Shown: positions 44,003 through 53,292, numbered from the stretch's first letter. The stretch is 64,000 nt of DNA from Saccharibacillus sp. JS10 (GCF_024436065.1 NZ_JANFNS010000004.1:248001-312000), one strand, 5' to 3'. A program made the numbers and translations. Notes: a model not told the origin generated them from the letters alone.

Positions 44003-44203
44003 ATGGAAACAGGAACAGTAAAATGGTTTAACGCAGAAAAAGGTTACGGCTTTATCGAAGTTGAAGGCGGCAGCGACGTATTCGTTCACTTCTCCGCTAT
44101 TCAAGGCGACGGTTTCAAAACCCTCGACGAAGGCCAACGCGTAGAATTCAACATCGTTGAAGGCAACCGTGGACCACAAGCAGAAAACGTAACTAAACTG
44201 TAA
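44003..44203 (+). CDS. Cold-shock protein (CspA/CspB family)
   Basis: The protein has 66 residues from ATG 44003, with TTGGAGG upstream. RNP1 ([10 protein letters not shown]) and RNP2 (VFVHFSAI) are intact in a five-stranded OB fold. It binds single-stranded RNA/DNA and acts as an RNA chaperone, especially after cold shock. The next gene encodes a YdjO-type cold-inducible protein, and a long structured leader precedes it, so cold induction is likely. Confidence 0.95.
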   Translation: METGTVKWFNAEKGYGFIEVEGGSDVFVHFSAIQGDGFKTLDEGQRVEFNIVEGNRGPQAENVTKL

Positions 44204-44216
44204 GAACACACGAAAC

Positions 44217-44256
44217 GGACTGCTCTTAACCCTGTGTTGAGAGTAGTCCTTTTTTT
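44217..44256 (+). terminator. Terminator of the cold-shock gene
   Basis: GGACTGCTCTTAA and TTGAGAGTAGTCC form a stem (44217-44229, 44237-44249) followed by seven T. Confidence 0.88.
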
Positions 44257-44325
44257 AGATTCATCAGCTACATCAATATAATCGGGACCGGTTCCGGCCC
44301 TATCGAAGACGGGGAGGCATCGAAC

Positions 44326-44541
44326 ATGTATTTTCGTAAAAAGCAAGACGAAGAACTTGTGAAAGAAAGTACCGCGGTATGGACTTGCGAGAAGGAAGAC
44401 TGTAAAGGTTGGATGAGAGATAACTTTTCGTTCGAAGATGAACCGACTTGTCCGATTTGCTCATCCCGGATGAAAAGAGATACTAAAATGCTGCCAGTCT
44501 TGGCGAACCCAACAGGTGACCCTAAACCGGAAAGTAAATAG
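44326..44541 (+). CDS. ydjO: YdjO-type cold-inducible zinc-ribbon protein
   Basis: The protein has 71 residues. Two Cys pairs (WTCEKEDCKGWMRDNF and PTCPICSSRM) form a zinc ribbon. The pattern matches B. subtilis YdjO, a small protein induced by cold. Its place directly after the cold-shock gene, behind a separate start, supports a shared theme. The molecular role is unknown. GGGGAGGCATCGAAC precedes the ATG. Confidence 0.85.
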   Translation: MYFRKKQDEELVKESTAVWTCEKEDCKGWMRDNFSFEDEPTCPICSSRMKRDTKMLPVLANPTGDPKPESK

Positions 44542-44629
44542 GATCGAAAGCTCGCCTTCAGGTGAAGGCGGGGTCCTTTAAATTGTGATACATGATAGGA
44601 TTCATCAATAGAAACGAAAAATAGAGACG

Positions 44630-44687
44630 AAAAATCGTCTTCGGTACGTATCGCTCGGTAACGGGCGACGAACCGAAGACGATTTTT
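44630..44687. terminator. Strong bidirectional hairpin terminator
   Basis: AAAAATCGTCTTCGGT (44630-44645) pairs perfectly with ACCGAAGACGATTTTT (44672-44687); an inner CGCTCG/CGGGCG-type pairing is possible. It isolates ydjO from the pot operon. Confidence 0.85.
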
Positions 44688-44727
44688 TATGTTGTAACCT
44701 AAACCAAAAGGCAATTTTCATTTAAAA

Positions 44728-44851
44728 TGTGGATAAACGTGTAGAGCTTATATGTTGTCCACATGTGGAAAACTGATTTTTATAAATAAAAAAGCACTTT
44801 TTATACGATTTTATATAAAAATCGTGGATAGATCGGGGATAATGGGGATAA
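44728..44851. other. DnaA-box cluster
   Basis: TTATCCACA on the minus strand at 44728-44736 is a perfect DnaA box. TTGTCCACA (plus, 44755-44763) has one mismatch, TTTTCCACA (minus, 44764-44772) fits TTWTNCACA, and TTATCCCCA (minus, 44843-44851) has one mismatch. A two-mismatch site lies at 44824-44832. Between them is a 50-bp AT-rich tract. No dnaA, dnaN or rep gene is near, so this is more like a chromosomal DnaA-titration or DnaA-regulated site than an origin. Confidence 0.6.
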
Positions 44852-45015
44852 GCTTGCTTGGTTCTTATACATACTTAGGTAGCGTTACCTTGTTTTTTTC
44901 TATAAAATAACGGTTAGAAATAGGTTAACGATCTAGTTTTCGAAAATCATGAACAAGAAATATACCGGAGCCGATCGGGGTCCGGTTCTCTTGTTGTCAG
45001 AGGAGGAGTTTCATC

Positions 45016-46140
45016 ATCGCAGAGTCAACGATTATTCGTTTCGAATCCGTAACGAAGACATATGACGACGGATTAACTGTACTTAAACATATCGACTTCG
45101 AAATTGAACGGGGTAAATTTTATACGCTGCTAGGCCCTTCCGGATGTGGAAAAACGACGATTTTGCGTATGATCGCAGGATTTATGGAACCGACAGGCGG
45201 TTCGATCTTTTTGGACGGTCGCGTGATTAACAAAGTTCCTCCAGAAAAAAGACAGGTGAACACCGTTTTTCAAGATTACGCACTGTTCCCTCATTTAAAC
45301 GTATTTGAGAATGTCGCATTTGGACTGCGGATCAAAAAGCTTAAAGCCGATGTCATTGCTACGAAAGTCAAAGAAGCGCTCAAAATGGTGAATTTGGATG
45401 GATACGAAAATCGCGGAATCACGGAAATGTCGGGCGGTCAGCGTCAACGCGTCGCAATTGCGCGCGCGATTGTGAATGAGCCCGAAGTATTGTTGCTAGA
45501 CGAACCGTTATCTGCGCTCGACCTGAAGCTGCGTACCGAGATGCAATACGTCTTGCGCGAACTTCAACAACGTCTCGGCATCACTTTTATTTTCGTGACG
45601 CACGATCAGGAAGAAGCTTTGGCGATGTCGGATTATATCTTCGTCATGAATGAAGGCAGAATCGAGCAAAGCGGTACGCCGAACGATATCTACGATGAAC
45701 CGATTAACCGCTTCGTCGCTGACTTTATCGGCGAATCGAATATGGTTCCCGGCGTCATGTTGGATGACTATTTGGTGGAGTTTAACGGTAAACGATTTGA
45801 ATGTGTCGATGCCGGATTGCGTCCGAATGAGCCGATCGAGATCGTGATCCGTCCGGAAGATTTGGAGATCACGACGCAAGAAATCGGCAAACTCAAAGTA
45901 CGCGTAGATTCGCAGTTGTTCCGAGGCGTGCACTACGAGATCAGCTGCTACGATGAATCCGGTCAAGAATGGCTGGTACATTCGACGAAACGCGCTGAGG
46001 TCGGCGCGCAAATCGGCTTAACCTTCGATCCGGAAGCGATCCACGTTATGCGTTTTGGCGAAACGGAAGAAGAATTCGACCGCAGACTGGAAGCGTACGA
46101 GGAGGACGAAGAAACCGAGGTTGGCACGCATGAACGGTAA
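45016..46140 (+). CDS. potA: Spermidine/putrescine ABC transporter ATPase PotA, apparently starting at ATC
   Basis: The protein has 374 residues if translation starts at ATC 45016, 7 nt after AGGAGGAG (45001-45008). The frame is open back to a TGA at 44950 but contains no ATG, GTG or TTG before 45157, which lies after the Walker A motif GPSGCGKTT and cannot be the start. The rest is standard: Q-loop [10 protein letters not shown], signature [14 protein letters not shown], Walker [13 protein letters not shown], His in FVTHDQEEA, and a C-terminal TOBE domain (about 280-360). It powers polyamine uptake with potB, potC and potD, which follow with overlaps. A sequencing error in an ATG is the main alternative to the AUC start. 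Confidence 0.88.
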   Translation: MAESTIIRFESVTKTYDDGLTVLKHIDFEIERGKFYTLLGPSGCGKTTILRMIAGFMEPTGGSIFLDGRVINKVPPEKRQVNTVFQDYALFPHLNVFENVAFGLRIKKLKADVIATKVKEALKMVNLDGYENRGITEMSGGQRQRVAIARAIVNEPEVLLLDEPLSALDLKLRTEMQYVLRELQQRLGITFIFVTHDQEEALAMSDYIFVMNEGRIEQSGTPNDIYDEPINRFVADFIGESNMVPGVMLDDYLVEFNGKRFECVDAGLRPNEPIEIVIRPEDLEITTQEIGKLKVRVDSQLFRGVHYEISCYDESGQEWLVHSTKRAEVGAQIGLTFDPEAIHVMRFGETEEEFDRRLEAYEEDEETEVGTHER

Positions 46141-46948
46141 AAGCAGCTTGAACACACGGACACTCGCGTATATCCCGTATTATTTATGGGTTGTGTTGTT
46201 CGTTATTGCGCCTGTCGTGCTGGTCGTCTATTATTCGCTGTTCGATATCGAAGGGAATTTCACCTTTTCGAATTACGCAGAATTTTTCACGCCGGTTTAT
46301 TTGAAAATGACGTTGAGTTCGTTTTGGTATGCTTTTTTAATTACGTTATTCTCGCTTTTGATCGCCTACCCGGCAGCTTTTTTGCTCACGCGAACGAAGC
46401 ATAAACAACTGTGGTTGTTACTGATCATTTTGCCGACTTGGATGAACTTGCTGCTCAAAACGTATGCGTTTATCGGGATTTTAGGTGCGGAAGGTCCGAT
46501 CAATACGTTGTTTAGCGCAATCGGGATCGGCGAGCAGCAATTGTTGTTCACGAGCGGAAGTTTTGTTTTTGTATCGATTTATATCTTCGTGCCGTTTATG
46601 ATTATGCCGATTTATAATGCGATCGAAGAATTGAATGTTTCGCTGACGGATGCGGCTCGCGATCTGGGTGCATCCAGTTGGACCACGTTCCGCCGAGTGA
46701 TTTTTCCGCTAACGCTCTCGGGCGTCAAAGCCGGCTGTATCTCGGTATTTATTCCGGCATTGTCGTTGTTTATGATTACGCGCCTGATCGCGGGCAACAA
46801 AGTCATTACGCTCGGAACCGCGATCGAACAGCATTTTCTGGTCACGCAAGACTGGGGTATGGGCTCAACAGTCGCTGTATTTCTGATTATCGCGATGGCT
46901 GTCATTATGTTCGTGACCGGCGGCAGTAAGAAAGGGGTGCGGAGATGA
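46130..46948 (+). CDS. potB: Spermidine/putrescine ABC transporter permease PotB
   Basis: The protein has 272 residues from ATG 46130, 11 nt inside the end of potA, with GAGGTTGG upstream. It has six membrane helices and the EAA-type loop [23 protein letters not shown]. With PotC it forms the polyamine channel. The longer in-frame start at 46055 lies deep within potA and is unlikely. Confidence 0.92.
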   Translation: MNGKSSLNTRTLAYIPYYLWVVLFVIAPVVLVVYYSLFDIEGNFTFSNYAEFFTPVYLKMTLSSFWYAFLITLFSLLIAYPAAFLLTRTKHKQLWLLLIILPTWMNLLLKTYAFIGILGAEGPINTLFSAIGIGEQQLLFTSGSFVFVSIYIFVPFMIMPIYNAIEELNVSLTDAARDLGASSWTTFRRVIFPLTLSGVKAGCISVFIPALSLFMITRLIAGNKVITLGTAIEQHFLVTQDWGMGSTVAVFLIIAMAVIMFVTGGSKKGVRR

Positions 46949-47766
46949 GGAAAAAGAACGGGATCTCCAATCTGTACCTGGTTTTGGTGTTTGTCGTGTT
47001 GTATGCGCCGATTTTTTATCTGATGTACTATTCGTTCAACAGCGGCGGTACGATGCACGGTTTTGAAAACTTTACGTGGGATTGGTACAAAGAAGTATTT
47101 GCGGATACCCGCCTGATTATTATCGTAATCAATACGCTGATTATTGCGCTGCTGTCTTCGACGATTGCGACGATTATTGCGATTTTCGGTTCGCTTGCGA
47201 TCGAAAATATACGGCGTGCACGGTTCAAAAATACGCTGCTTTCGCTCAATAATGTACTGATTGTAAGCCCTGACGTCATTATTGGCGCTTCGTTTTTGAT
47301 TTTATTTACGATGGTTGGGATCAAGCTGGGTTTTGCTTCGGTATTGATCTCGCACGTGGCGTTCAGTATTCCGATTGCGGTGCTGATGATCTTGCCAAGA
47401 CTCCAAGAAATGAGCCCGACGTTGATCGATGCGGCAAGAGATCTTGGGGCGAGCAAACGAGATGTGCTGACGAAAGTCATTTTGCCTTTTATTCGACCGG
47501 GCATCTTTAGCGGATTCTTTATGGCACTCACGTATTCGCTGGATGATTTTGCGGTAACGTTCTTCGTGACGGGTAGTGGTTATTCCACGCTTGCGGTGGA
47601 AATCTATTCACGGGCGCGTCAAGGCGTATCGCTGTCCATCAATGCGCTCTCGACTCTCATCTTCTTGTTCACGTTGTTCCTCGTCGTAGGGTACTATATT
47701 TCGACGCGGCGTAGCGAAAAACGCAAAGTTGCGGAAGCGGCTTCCAGAGTGGGGGTGCCGGAATGA
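46945..47766 (+). CDS. potC: Spermidine/putrescine ABC transporter permease PotC
   Basis: The protein has 273 residues and six helices with the EAA loop [20 protein letters not shown]. Its ATG overlaps the potB stop (ATGA), so it is translationally coupled. The conserved TYSLDDFAVTFFVTG segment is typical of PotC. Confidence 0.92.
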   Translation: MRKKNGISNLYLVLVFVVLYAPIFYLMYYSFNSGGTMHGFENFTWDWYKEVFADTRLIIIVINTLIIALLSSTIATIIAIFGSLAIENIRRARFKNTLLSLNNVLIVSPDVIIGASFLILFTMVGIKLGFASVLISHVAFSIPIAVLMILPRLQEMSPTLIDAARDLGASKRDVLTKVILPFIRPGIFSGFFMALTYSLDDFAVTFFVTGSGYSTLAVEIYSRARQGVSLSINALSTLIFLFTLFLVVGYYISTRRSEKRKVAEAASRVGVPE

Positions 47767-48833
47767 AATCGATGACACGCACGCTGATTTTGATCTTGGC
47801 GGTGGCTTTTGCTTTGATCCTAACAGCGAATCGGCTGAATTCAAGCCAAGGGTATAGCAGTGGCAACACACTGACGATCTACAACTGGGGCGATTATATC
47901 GATCCCGAATTGCTGACCCGTTTCCAAGAAGAAACCGGAATTACGGTCATTTATCAGACGTTCGATTCAAACGAGGCGATGTTAACGAAGATCGAACAAG
48001 GCGGTACGACTTTCGATATCGCGGTTCCTTCCGATTATGCGATCGAGAAGATGCGAGAAGAAAAGTTGCTGATTCCGCTGGATCACGACAAAATCCCGAA
48101 TATGAAATATATCGATCCGAAGTTTTTGGATTTGTCTTTTGATCCGGATAATCAATATTCGATGCCGTACTTCTGGGGCACGCTCGGCGTTGTGTACAAT
48201 CCGAATCTGACCGATTTGAAGTTCGAGAGTTGGGAAGATCTATGGGACCCGTCGCTTGCCAACAACGTTCTGCTGACGGACGGAGCGCGCGAAGTGATCG
48301 GAACCGGGCTTGTGAGTCAAGGTTATTCGCTCAACGATATTAACGAACAACATTTACAGCAAGCGCTGGATCATCTGATGCAGTTGTCGCCGAATGTCAA
48401 AGCGATCGTAGGCGACGAAATCAAGCTGCTGCTCGCGAACGGCGAAGCGGCGGCAGGCTTAGTCTTCTCTGGGGATGCGTCGGAAATCATGAGCGAAAAC
48501 GAAGAATTGGATTATGTCGTACCCGAAGAAGGTTCCAACTTGTACTTCGATAATATGGTCATTCCCAAAACTGCGCAAAACGTAGACGGAGCGATGAAGT
48601 TTATCAACTTTATGCTGGACCCAGAAGTGAACGCGCAAAATACAGAATATGTCGGGTATTCGACGCCAAACGATGCCGCGCTGGCACTGTTGCCGGAAGA
48701 CATTTCAAGCGATGAACGTTTTTATCCGCCGGATGAATTGACCGAGCGACTTGAAGTGTACGAGAACTTGGGCAAGAAGATGCTGGTTCGTTATAACGAA
48801 TTGTTTTTACAATTCAAAATGAATGGATCTTAA
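47763..48833 (+). CDS. potD: Polyamine-binding protein PotD
   Basis: The protein has 356 residues. An N-terminal hydrophobic helix (about 5-23) lacks a lipobox Cys, so it is an uncleaved anchor or an ordinary signal. The binding domain starts with TLTIYNWGDYIDPELL, the PotD/PotF hallmark, with acidic and aromatic residues that hold the amino groups (VPSDYAIEKM, PYFWGTLGV, DNMVIPKTA). The gene overlaps potC by ATGA and ends the operon. Confidence 0.92.
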   Translation: MKSMTRTLILILAVAFALILTANRLNSSQGYSSGNTLTIYNWGDYIDPELLTRFQEETGITVIYQTFDSNEAMLTKIEQGGTTFDIAVPSDYAIEKMREEKLLIPLDHDKIPNMKYIDPKFLDLSFDPDNQYSMPYFWGTLGVVYNPNLTDLKFESWEDLWDPSLANNVLLTDGAREVIGTGLVSQGYSLNDINEQHLQQALDHLMQLSPNVKAIVGDEIKLLLANGEAAAGLVFSGDASEIMSENEELDYVVPEEGSNLYFDNMVIPKTAQNVDGAMKFINFMLDPEVNAQNTEYVGYSTPNDAALALLPEDISSDERFYPPDELTERLEVYENLGKKMLVRYNELFLQFKMNGS

Positions 48834-48857
48834 CTTTCTCAACAAGATAAAGACGGA

Positions 48858-48889
48858 AGACCGTTTCCTGCAAAGGAACGGTCTTTTTT
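48858..48889 (+). terminator. Terminator of the pot operon
   Basis: AGACCGTTTCCT and AGGAACGGTCT pair with one bulge around GCAA, followed by a T run. Confidence 0.85.
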
Positions 48890-49039
48890 GTGACTTTGAA
48901 TCTACGTGGATATTTTAAAATAGGATCATTCTGGATATAAACGCGCGACCTGCTTATAATAAGGTTAGGTTTGATCCAGTCGGAAGTTTAGAACAGAAGC
49001 AATTTTACATAAATTTGTAGGATCGAAAGGGCAGAAGCC

Positions 49040-50944
49040 ATGATAAATGGACCACATGCACGAAATGAAGCGAAAAATCAACAAGAGCGATATAGCGATC
49101 GTTCAGTACCAAGAAAAAGCCATTCTACAGAGCAGCCGAAAACGCACGCCAGTCGGTATATGCCAGGTCTGGATGGATTACGTGCGCTCGCGGTACTTGC
49201 GGTTATCGTTTATCATTTGCATACGGAATGGGCGCCGGGCGGATTGCTTGGCGTCACGATGTTTTTTGTGTTGTCGGGGTATTTGATTACCGATATTTTA
49301 TTGTCTCAATGGGATCGAAACGGCAAGTTCGACATGAAAGATTTTTGGATTCGCCGCGCAAAACGATTATTGCCGGCAATGCTAGTCGTTGTATTCGCGA
49401 CCATTCTATGGTCGCTGATTGTCGATCGGACAAGGCTGCCTGCAATGATCGGCGACGTTCCGGCGGCGCTGCTGTATTACAGCAACTGGTGGTCAATCTT
49501 CCACGAAGTGTCGTATTTCCAAAGCTTCGGCCCTTTGTCGCCGCTTGGACATTTGTGGTCGCTTGCGGTGGAAGAACAATTTTATATTTTCTGGCCGATT
49601 TTGCTCGGAATCGGATTGATCTTGGCGCAAAAAAAGCGTGCCAAACTTGCGCTTGTTTTGGCAGGATTGGCATTCGCTTCGGCATTGGCGATGGCGATTA
49701 TGTATCGTCCCGGCGAAGATCCGAGCCGGGTTTATTACGGAACAGACACGCGGTTGTTTTCGCTGCTGATCGGCGCGGCTTTGGCTGTCGTCTGGCCGAG
49801 CCGTAAGCTCAAAACAAACATTTCAAAATCCGCAACGAAAACGCTCGATATCACAGCTACGGTCTGCTTGATCGTAATCGCGATATTGATCTTTACATCG
49901 AACGACTACGGCACATTTTTGTATCGCGGCGGCATGGTCTTGCTCTCGCTTGCGACGACAATACTGGTCGCCGCGCTGGCGCATCCCGCTTGCCGATTAG
50001 GGCGAGTACTCGGAACGAAGCCGCTGCGCTGGATCGGCGCCCGTTCGTACGGATTGTATCTCTGGCATTATCCCGTCATCGTATTGACGACGCCGCTTGT
50101 GAACACAGGCGGTCCGAATATGCTTCGGATCATCTTGCAATTGATCGTAAGCTTCGCGTTGGCGGCATTGTCGTACCGCTATATCGAGCAGCCGGTTCGA
50201 ACCGGCGCATTCGGTAGGTGGTGGCGCCGCGTGATGCGTGAACCGGGTGTAGGTCGCAAACGTCTTGCCAGCACATTGGGCGGATCGGTTGCGCTGGTAC
50301 TGATTCTCGGATTTGCGATGACACGCCTTGCTCCGCCGGCGGAAGCGCAGACGCCTTACGCGGGGACGGACACTCCAGCGCCGACGGAGACGACAGCTTC
50401 CGTAGCGCCGGGAACGGCTCCGGTGGTCGATCCCGCAGCGGGCGAAGAATCGGAGACCGTGTTGCCTGCGGGAACAGGTGTCGGAATGACGGCAATCGGC
50501 GATTCCGTTATGCTGGATATTCAGCCTTATTTGGAAGAAGCTTTGCCGGGGATTACCGTGGATGGCTTAGTTGGACGGCAAATGTCGCAAGCTCCGGCGC
50601 TAGTCGACCAGTTGGAGGGTAGCGGCAAAATGGGCAGTACCGTTTTGATCCAGCTTGGAACAAACGGTTCGTTTACCGATGAACAGATGAATGAACTATT
50701 GGCTAAATTACCGGAAGCGCGCAAAATTATTCTGGTGAATACCAGAGTTCCGCGTCCGTGGGAAAGTGTCGTGAACAAGACACTTCAAAGTGCGGCTGCG
50801 CGAGATGATCGTATCTTGTTAGTCGATTGGTATTCGGCAAGTGCCGGACGCGACGATTACTTTGCCAGAGACGGCGTGCATCTGATGCCAGCTGGAGCTA
50901 GAGCGTATACGCAATTGCTGGTTGAAGCCTTAAAAGGCGATTGA
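49040..50944 (+). CDS. OatA-like acyltransferase: AT3 membrane domain plus extracellular SGNH domain
   Basis: The protein has 634 residues. A polar N-terminus of 40 residues precedes ten or so membrane helices of the acyltransferase 3 family (GLDGLRALAVLAVIVYHL, FFVLSGYLITDILL, LWSLAVEEQFYIFWP). After a Pro/Thr-rich linker (TPAPTETTASVAPG) comes an SGNH domain (about 480-634) with Ser in AIGDSVMLD, Asn in QLGTNGSF and the Asp/His in DGVHLMP. Proteins of this build pass acetyl groups across the membrane to peptidoglycan or other wall polymers, giving lysozyme resistance. The acceptor is inferred from the family. GAAAGGGCAGAAGCC precedes the ATG. Confidence 0.88.
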   Translation: MINGPHARNEAKNQQERYSDRSVPRKSHSTEQPKTHASRYMPGLDGLRALAVLAVIVYHLHTEWAPGGLLGVTMFFVLSGYLITDILLSQWDRNGKFDMKDFWIRRAKRLLPAMLVVVFATILWSLIVDRTRLPAMIGDVPAALLYYSNWWSIFHEVSYFQSFGPLSPLGHLWSLAVEEQFYIFWPILLGIGLILAQKKRAKLALVLAGLAFASALAMAIMYRPGEDPSRVYYGTDTRLFSLLIGAALAVVWPSRKLKTNISKSATKTLDITATVCLIVIAILIFTSNDYGTFLYRGGMVLLSLATTILVAALAHPACRLGRVLGTKPLRWIGARSYGLYLWHYPVIVLTTPLVNTGGPNMLRIILQLIVSFALAALSYRYIEQPVRTGAFGRWWRRVMREPGVGRKRLASTLGGSVALVLILGFAMTRLAPPAEAQTPYAGTDTPAPTETTASVAPGTAPVVDPAAGEESETVLPAGTGVGMTAIGDSVMLDIQPYLEEALPGITVDGLVGRQMSQAPALVDQLEGSGKMGSTVLIQLGTNGSFTDEQMNELLAKLPEARKIILVNTRVPRPWESVVNKTLQSAAARDDRILLVDWYSASAGRDDYFARDGVHLMPAGARAYTQLLVEALKGD

Positions 50945-50974
50945 GCACAGCGGTAAAAGCCGGATATAAAACGA

Positions 50975-51016
50975 CAAAAAACCCCTGATTCGCAAAATGC
51001 GGACAGGGGCTTTTTT
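50975..51016. terminator. Terminator between convergent genes
   Basis: CCCCTG (50982-50987) pairs with CAGGGG (51004-51009), with inner CGC/GCG pairs, A run before and T6 after. It can act in both directions. Confidence 0.78.
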
Positions 51017-51075
51017 GTCGAAAGAGTGTGCAAAAGAACAACTTTTCGATCTGGACGGCGTATAATCCTAAAAGT

Positions 51076-51591
51076 CTATACGTTGATTTTCGCTTTTTTA
51101 CGTCGTGGGAGTAAAAGTAAAGTGCCTAAGCCGATAAGCACAAAGACCAACAGCGGTTGATCTAAAAATGTATGGGTGAACAGCGCTTCAAGCGAAAATA
51201 CGGCGAAAAACAAGAAAGACAACACAGTCAAAATCGTGATCGGAATCAGCAGCCAACGATTACGTCCACTGAAGCAATAGAATTCAAATAACCCGATCGC
51301 GGGAGCTAAAATAAAGCCCGGCCACATCACATCCCAACTATTGAATAACATCGAGACTTGGCAGACGATCGCGACGGTAACCAGGACTCCTCCGGGAATC
51401 AACAGACCGGGCGCTCTGCCGTTTGTCATTGAAAAATACATCCAGTGGAAAAAGAAGCCGAGCGGCAAAATAAAAATCGTTGCCCAAAAGTAAGCAAAGA
51501 TCGCACCTGCGTGTAGTCCGGTTCCTTGCGCAAATAATAAGTAGACGCCTAGCAGAATAAGTAGTGGGCCCAGTATCGCTTTTTTTGACAT
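51076..51591 (-). CDS. Small integral membrane protein, function unknown
   Basis: The protein has 171 residues from the third of three tandem ATG codons (51591), which is 8 nt from GGAG. It has about five membrane helices, arranged as two hairpins plus a last helix ending LGTLLLLPRRKKAKINV. N-terminal segment ILGPLLILLGVYLLF resembles DUF5668-like repeats seen in LiaF-type proteins, but the identity is not certain. It is a single gene between pcp and the acyltransferase. Confidence 0.75.
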   Translation of the reverse strand: MSKKAILGPLLILLGVYLLFAQGTGLHAGAIFAYFWATIFILPLGFFFHWMYFSMTNGRAPGLLIPGGVLVTVAIVCQVSMLFNSWDVMWPGFILAPAIGLFEFYCFSGRNRWLLIPITILTVLSFLFFAVFSLEALFTHTFLDQPLLVFVLIGLGTLLLLPRRKKAKINV

Positions 51592-51766
51592 CATCATCTC
51601 TCCTTTTTTGTAAGATCGTGCAGAGCTGCACGTCGAAGTCTATCTTCACTATACAGGTTTACTTGGCTCGATCCCTCGTTCAGCAGGTTGAAACGTTCTC
51701 GGTCTCCAGACCGATTTACAGTTCGAATAGCGGCAAAAAGCCGTACATTGATTAGGAGGAGATCTT

Positions 51767-52396
51767 ATCAAACTATTAATTTCGGGCTTTGAGCCTTTCG
51801 GAGATTCTTCCGTTAATCCGACGCAAGAGTTGTTGGAGCAGATTGTAAAAGAGCAGATGCCCAAAAATATCGAAATTCATACGTTGTTATTACCGGTTTG
51901 CTACGACGATTGTGCGATCCAGCTTCTACAAGAAGTAGATCGTCTAAAGCCCGACGCCGTTATTGCTTGCGGGTTGGCAGCAGGGCGTACTGCGATTACG
52001 CCAGAGCGCATCGCAATCAATATCAAAGATACCGAAAGTTACGCGGATAACAGCGGCAAAAGCCCACAAGACGAAAAAATCCGCGCAGACGGACCAGACG
52101 GTCTTTTTGCAACGTTACCGATTCGAACGATTGTCGAGCGTCTACGTGCCGCCGATCTTCCGGCTACAATCTCAAATACAGCAGGAACTTATATCTGCAA
52201 CAATACGATGTACGCGTTACTAGATACACTCAGTGGGACTCATCCGCAGACGCTTGCAGGGTTTGTCCATTTTCCAGCATCCACGCGGTTGTCTGCGAGT
52301 AAGCCTTCACTGCCTTCTTTACCTCAAGAGGCGTTACTAGAAGGGCTGAAAATCATTATCGAAGTGACTATCGAAGAACTGGAAGCACGAAAATAA
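51767..52396 (+). CDS. pcp: Pyrrolidone-carboxylate peptidase, apparently starting at ATC
   Basis: The protein has 209 residues if ATC 51767 is the start, 5 nt after AGGAGGAG (51754-51761). The in-frame stop TGA at 51749 leaves no ATG, GTG or TTG before TTG 51830, which would remove the conserved KLLISGFEPFGD start. Counting from ATC, the catalytic residues fall at E80 (TPERIAINI), C144 (GTYICNNTMY) and H168 (GFVHFP), nearly the numbers I recall for Bacillus Pcp (81, 144, 168). The enzyme removes N-terminal pyroglutamate from peptides. A sequencing error in an ATG is the main alternative. Confidence 0.88.
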   Translation: MKLLISGFEPFGDSSVNPTQELLEQIVKEQMPKNIEIHTLLLPVCYDDCAIQLLQEVDRLKPDAVIACGLAAGRTAITPERIAINIKDTESYADNSGKSPQDEKIRADGPDGLFATLPIRTIVERLRAADLPATISNTAGTYICNNTMYALLDTLSGTHPQTLAGFVHFPASTRLSASKPSLPSLPQEALLEGLKIIIEVTIEELEARK

Positions 52397-52734
52397 ACGC
52401 AATCGACAATCTCAGACTTTTATCTTTGCTCGCTAAATGGCTGGAAATATCCGTTTTTGTCGGAATTTACAATTTATTTGATTTTTCGCGTTACAAGACA
52501 ACCAAAGAGGGTAATAAGTGAGAACATCTATGCAATTTTGCAACATTGACTGCACTCTTTTAATCCCCTCTAATCAGCAATTGCAGGAAGATCGCCGATT
52601 GTGCGAATAGCCTTCACCCCATAAATAGGTGACTACGATGTTAAGAAATGAATACACCGTTTTACGCGTTATGCGCGTGCATCAGACATTCGACGTTTTT
52701 CATTCTTGCATCATAAGAAAGGCGGATGGCTTTA
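52397..52734. other. Non-coding leader region before the gene at 52735
   Basis: I see short inverted repeats, for example TGCAATTTTGCA near 52529-52540, and a GAGGG/CCCTC pair, but no promoter of good quality, no recognised riboswitch and no ORF with a ribosome binding site. A structured leader is possible. Confidence 0.35.
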
Positions 52735-53292
52735 ATGAGCAGTATACAAGGAAGAATGGGTTCAATCTCTGCAATCGGAGGAATCAATGCTTTAAATACG
52801 TCGTATACGCCCAGTCGACATGGCAAAGCTCCGCTTGAAAGTCGCAAAGTGAGTCTGGAAGCGGAATTGTCGCGCGTTCTTCAATTGCCGGCATCGGTAG
52901 CGGATCGGGATCAGCGCGCCATGCGCATTCGCAGACATATCGCGTTACTTGAACGACATATTGCACTGCTGGACACCGCCAATGGTGAGCGTGCAGAATT
53001 TACCGTTCAAGGACGTCCAGAACGCGATCCATCGGAGCAAGAGCGACGCGAGCAGCCGGAATTCGTGTTGCCTGAGCAAGAAGAGGAAGAGGTTGCGCCT
53101 GCTGCACCTCGAAGCCGACCTGCTGCTCCTAAAGGCGGAGACGATTACGCGCGTGCGATGCTGGGTTCGATCGAGTCGGCTGGAGCTTTATATTCTGCGC
53201 CGTCTGCTCCGGGTACGGTTCAGCCGTGGGAAAATCGTGCAGAGACGACGCGTGCAGCTAAGCTAGGTCGAAATTTTGATATTTCCGTGTAA
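52735..53292 (+). CDS. Hypothetical protein with helical middle and disordered acidic/Pro-rich region
   Basis: The protein has 185 residues from ATG 52735 (188 from ATG 52726; AAAGGCGG lies between them in usefulness, so the start is uncertain). A Gly/Ser-rich N-terminus is followed by an amphipathic helical stretch (EAELSRVLQLPAS, RRHIALLERHIALLD), then a charged, Pro-rich linker (EQEEEEVAPAAPRSRPAAP) and a conserved-looking tail (AAKLGRNFDISV). It has no signal peptide or membrane helix. I do not recognise the family. It appears to be transcribed alone. Confidence 0.72.
   Translation: MSSIQGRMGSISAIGGINALNTSYTPSRHGKAPLESRKVSLEAELSRVLQLPASVADRDQRAMRIRRHIALLERHIALLDTANGERAEFTVQGRPERDPSEQERREQPEFVLPEQEEEEVAPAAPRSRPAAPKGGDDYARAMLGSIESAGALYSAPSAPGTVQPWENRAETTRAAKLGRNFDISV

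Larger units (their letters stand above)
44542..45015. other. Non-coding region between ydjO and potA
   Basis: It contains a small hairpin CGCCTTC/GAAGGCG (44553-44570), a strong 16-bp hairpin with T run (44630-44687), the DnaA-box cluster (44728-44851) and an AT-rich palindrome CGATTTT/AAAATCG near 44806-44825. The tail carries the leader and ribosome binding site of potA. No ORF is supported. Confidence 0.6.

Noticed and set aside
44728-44851. Chromosome or plasmid replication origin
   Set aside because: DnaA boxes are present but dnaA, dnaN, rep genes and a proper unwinding-element arrangement are not visible.
52397-52734. Riboswitch in the leader of the gene at 52735
   Set aside because: No conserved core of a known class could be identified by eye, and the downstream gene gives no metabolic hint.
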